7,619 nt of DNA. Source: Chlorobiota bacterium. GTDB lineage: Bacteria; Bacteroidota; Ignavibacteria; Ignavibacteriales; Ignavibacteriaceae. Under the pieces are notes generated by a model. The model saw nothing but the letters and a program-made list of their open reading frames with translations, was not told the DNA's origin and searched no databases. Position numbers and translations under genes: made by a program. Positions 6,816 to 7,619 of the stretch are shown here, one piece after another (the first letter of the stretch is position 1; each line of letters opens with the position of its first letter). The stretch covers positions 1 to 7,619 of the forward strand of contig RHKR01000092.1 in assembly GCA_008363265.1 (NCBI GenBank). The letters are read 5' to 3'.

Positions 6816-7438
6816 GTTTCCTGACCCTTAATCTGGATGGAGGCACACTTGCCATGTTATCCGGAAACATCTCAATTCCGGTCGATGTGCTGGATACTGT
6901 TCGCACCAGAGTTTCCGCGGGTTCTTCTACCAACTGGAAAATCAGAAATGAGACTGACGGGAATCGTGAGGTAGCCAATTTCAATCGCCTTAACACCGGG
7001 ATCCTCGAGGAAAGCAGTAAAATTGAAAATTCCTGGTTGAGCCAAACCGGAGATTCGATCCAAATCTTGAAAATTGAAGTCAAGAACCAATTTACGGGTA
7101 ACACTGTCACCAGATATGTCGCGGTACGGAAAGCCCTCACTTCCGTAAGATCAGAAAACGGTGAGTTGCCAAAAGAGTTTAAGCTTGAACAGAACTTCCC
7201 TAATCCGTTCAATCCGACAACGAAGATCCGGTACGCGCTGCCAAAAGAAGCCCTGGTGAATCTAAAGATCCATGACATGCTCGGCCGGGTGGTCGCGGTG
7301 CTGATAAATAATGAACTTCAATCCGCCGGTAATTATCAACAGGATTTTGATGGTTCAGCACTCGCCAGCGGTACTTACATCTATATCCTCTCCGCCGGGG
7401 ACTTCAAGTTCGCCCGCAAACTCGTCCTGCTGAAATAA
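4670..7438 (+). CDS. Large secreted multidomain surface protein with Ig/cadherin-like domains and type IX secretion tail
   Basis: A 922-residue protein. The signal peptide has an unusually long n-region: a hydrophobic core at ~32-44 and a likely cleavage site after 'DASA' (residue 50). Residues 51-115 are a Ser/Thr/Pro/Asn-rich linker. Residues ~117-357 contain recurring 'GNLLVSCGGKIFIL'- and 'WTEV'-like beta-strand units resembling propeller blades, function unknown. Residues ~358-457 form an Ig-like domain. Residues ~459-545 and ~547-628 are two putative-Ig/cadherin-like (He_PIG) domains; 'APEFTSTPLTTTSVGTPYSY' and 'DDGNGGVTDQTFEIQV' are characteristic. Residues ~630-832 are beta-rich and unrecognised. 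From ~837, 'FKLEQNFPNPFNP' to 'KLVLLK' is a type IX sorting domain. It is probably an adhesin- or matrix-like surface protein; no catalytic motif is seen. The ATG at 4670 lacks a Shine-Dalgarno core, unlike the neighbours, but no better start precedes the signal peptide. Codons up to ~715 differ sharply from the rest. Confidence 0.85.
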   Translation: MANKIYFCSRENTPSPSTLEKIVSKLPSKFRNLLLVLLASQLVAPKDASANTTADQIFSSNSDSSNPITAVVEKPDSLTPPTLSSNPKSESKLSQIETITTENLVHNLDTTLSVTNGGSLAGFPGKIYSMNQIIENDDYEINIWPNLGGNVKEWLALSNGDTVLCGANGSGNPSFRRLQDNNWTTIHSSFPTGQNVNDILGIPNGPTTSNINWYMKGSDKLYKKTGTTGTLQEVLNLTGLNSITSNGTDTIYVARGSQGEIRAYNVNNFSQYTNIKYNLPNIQVTSIDWKDGNLLVSCGGKIFILNQGETQWTEVANLVGTPGGAPMAVTFLEGTNSSQYDFAVGRQDNVVDIYREVLAPSFTSATLTPNNPLVNPGVVSDTASISCNVSNKPTEVHADLSSLGGSDSLALTKTGPNTWSISGVTFPNATPGQHTIPVIATNAKGSVSTNINVTITENGAPVWTNPVDTIFVDEGSPTSYTINSSDPNGHSVTTSYTNTPTFLSPNGATISGTPGNSNVGVHSVSGRLVDSFQDTTNTNFNVKVVNKAPEFTSTPLTTTSVGTPYSYTPTLQYHGNTPVQAVTLPPWASFNNGTLSGNPTFGTFPVVLRSDDGNGGVTDQTFEIQVTDTNPFADSLRNNTNHLVSSSDSVFTVTLPKKYNNPNLSYQAFNLGTAIQAVDFEDTDDTLKVHVELKPGNQRTFRIRVLNGAQNQFESGFLTLNLDGGTLAMLSGNISIPVDVLDTVRTRVSAGSSTNWKIRNETDGNREVANFNRLNTGILEESSKIENSWLSQTGDSIQILKIEVKNQFTGNTVTRYVAVRKALTSVRSENGELPKEFKLEQNFPNPFNPTTKIRYALPKEALVNLKIHDMLGRVVAVLINNELQSAGNYQQDFDGSALASGTYIYILSAGDFKFARKLVLLK
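4783..4798 (+). repeat. 8-base tandem duplication in the signal-peptide coding region
   Basis: AGCTAGTC occurs twice head to tail inside the hydrophobic core of the signal peptide (codons for 'LASQLV'). An 8-base unit would shift the frame if one copy were gained or lost, so it is a possible slippage site; chance is also plausible at this length. Confidence 0.4.
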
Positions 7439-7447
7439 TTAGGGGCA

Positions 7448-7457
7448 AGGAAGTGTG
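7448..7457 (+). repeat. AGGAAGTGTG direct repeat, right copy
   Basis: Identical to 4387-4396 in the same orientation, 9 bases after the stop of the 922-residue gene. Part of it (AGTGTG, 7452-7457) could also pair with CACACT at 7471-7476, giving a weak stem with a 13-base loop. Confidence 0.5.
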
Positions 7458-7467
7458 TATCAGCGTG

Positions 7468-7497
7468 CTCCACACTCTACACTCCACACTCTACACT
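7468..7497 (-). repeat. 14-base tandem repeat, right copy of the GTGGAGTG-type repeat
   Basis: CTCCACACTCTACA is present in two perfect head-to-tail copies (7468-7481, 7482-7495) plus two bases of a third. The reverse complement contains AGTGTGGAGTGTAGAG, identical to 4371-4386. The array runs into the TAG stop of the minus-strand gene at 7496-7498, so repeat change here could alter that gene's terminus. Confidence 0.75.
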
Positions 7498-7619
7498 ATT
7501 TCAAGAAAAGTGCCTTCACCGTTTGTGACTGAACTGCTCCATCGGTGGCGGTGGCGGTCATTCTGATGAGGTATGTGCCTGATGAGAGACCGTCAGGTTC
7601 CCAGCCGAAGATGAACTCA
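7496..7619 (-). CDS. C-terminal end of another type IX-secreted protein (5' part outside window)
   Basis: The minus strand is open from the window edge to the TAG at 7496-7498, giving 40 residues. They include 'DGLSSGTYLIRM' and end 'QTVKALFLK'. The pattern, a Leu-Ser-Ser-Gly-Thr/Ile-Tyr turn, a hydrophobic strand, a short hairpin and a final strand ending in Lys, is that of type IX sorting domains and parallels 'SGLNSGIYFYTL' to 'KMTLLK' in the epimerase-like protein. The rest of the protein, and therefore its activity, is not visible. It converges on the 922-residue gene with 57 bases between the stops. The frame is short, so the call rests on this motif alone. Confidence 0.72.
   Translation of the reverse strand, partial: EFIFGWEPDGLSSGTYLIRMTATATDGAVQSQTVKALFLK

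Noticed and set aside
6700..6900. Assembly misjoin producing the composition shift
   Set aside because: It cannot be excluded without reads, but the frame stays open and in register across the switch and the tail completes a secreted protein properly, which a random join would rarely do. Read coverage across 6700-6900 would settle it.
6802..7278. Minus-strand open frame of 158 codons under the 922-residue gene
   Set aside because: Shadow of the plus-strand frame, which carries recognised domains and a sorting tail over the same bases.
4670..7438. Diversity-generating retroelement target gene
   Set aside because: No reverse transcriptase, no template/variable repeat pair, and no C-type lectin fold near the C-terminus.
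4371..7497. Complete composite transposon or integron cassette around the 922-residue gene
   Set aside because: Flanking repeats are short and low-complexity, and there is no transposase, integrase or target-site duplication that I can defend.

Overview
The window (7,619 bases) looks like a chromosomal segment from a member of the Fibrobacterota-Chlorobi-Bacteroidota supergroup, most likely an Ignavibacteria/Chlorobi-side lineage. The main reason is that three separate proteins end in a type IX secretion (Por) sorting domain, two of them with the variant that begins 'LEQN(Y/F)PNPFNP' and ends 'K(M/L)xLLK', which is typical of that side of the group. The native DNA is about half G+C (hand counts: 31/60 at 1021-1080 and 31/60 at 7201-7260). 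Its genes use AGGA-type ribosome sites. The taxon is an inference, not a database match.

Layout. (1) 1-858, plus strand: the last 285 codons of an RND-type inner-membrane efflux pump. (2) 862-3335, minus strand: a tight two-gene unit, transcribed from a 603-residue secreted AGE/cellobiose-2-epimerase-like protein with a type IX tail into a 216-residue HAD phosphatase, with 11 bases between them. (3) 3336-3438: a short AT-rich divergent promoter region. (4) 3439-4347, plus strand: a TIGR01777/YfcH-type epimerase-family protein. (5) 4348-4669: a non-coding stretch with a GC palindrome, a GTGGAGTG-type simple repeat, a long imperfect hairpin built from CGCAGAT units, and then AT-rich DNA. (6) 4670-7438, plus strand: a 922-residue secreted multidomain protein (propeller-like part, Ig-like domain, two putative-Ig/cadherin-like domains, type IX tail). 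(7) 7496-7619, minus strand: the last 40 codons of another type IX-secreted protein, converging on gene 6.

The most striking feature is gene 6. Its first ~715 codons, and the ~170 bases upstream, differ from everything else here: low G+C at the start (14/60 at 5041-5100), a strong excess of C over G on the coding strand further on (23 C against 4 G at 6121-6180), and almost no CTG leucine codons. Near nt 6815 the same open frame switches to the local style and carries a normal type IX tail. I read this as a foreign surface-protein body joined in frame to a native secretion tail. The locus is bracketed by related simple repeats: an inverted 16-mer and a direct 10-mer on its two sides.

Apart from the shared type IX export route and the epimerase-phosphatase pair, no single pathway joins these genes. 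I found no RNA gene, CRISPR array, transposase or defence cassette.
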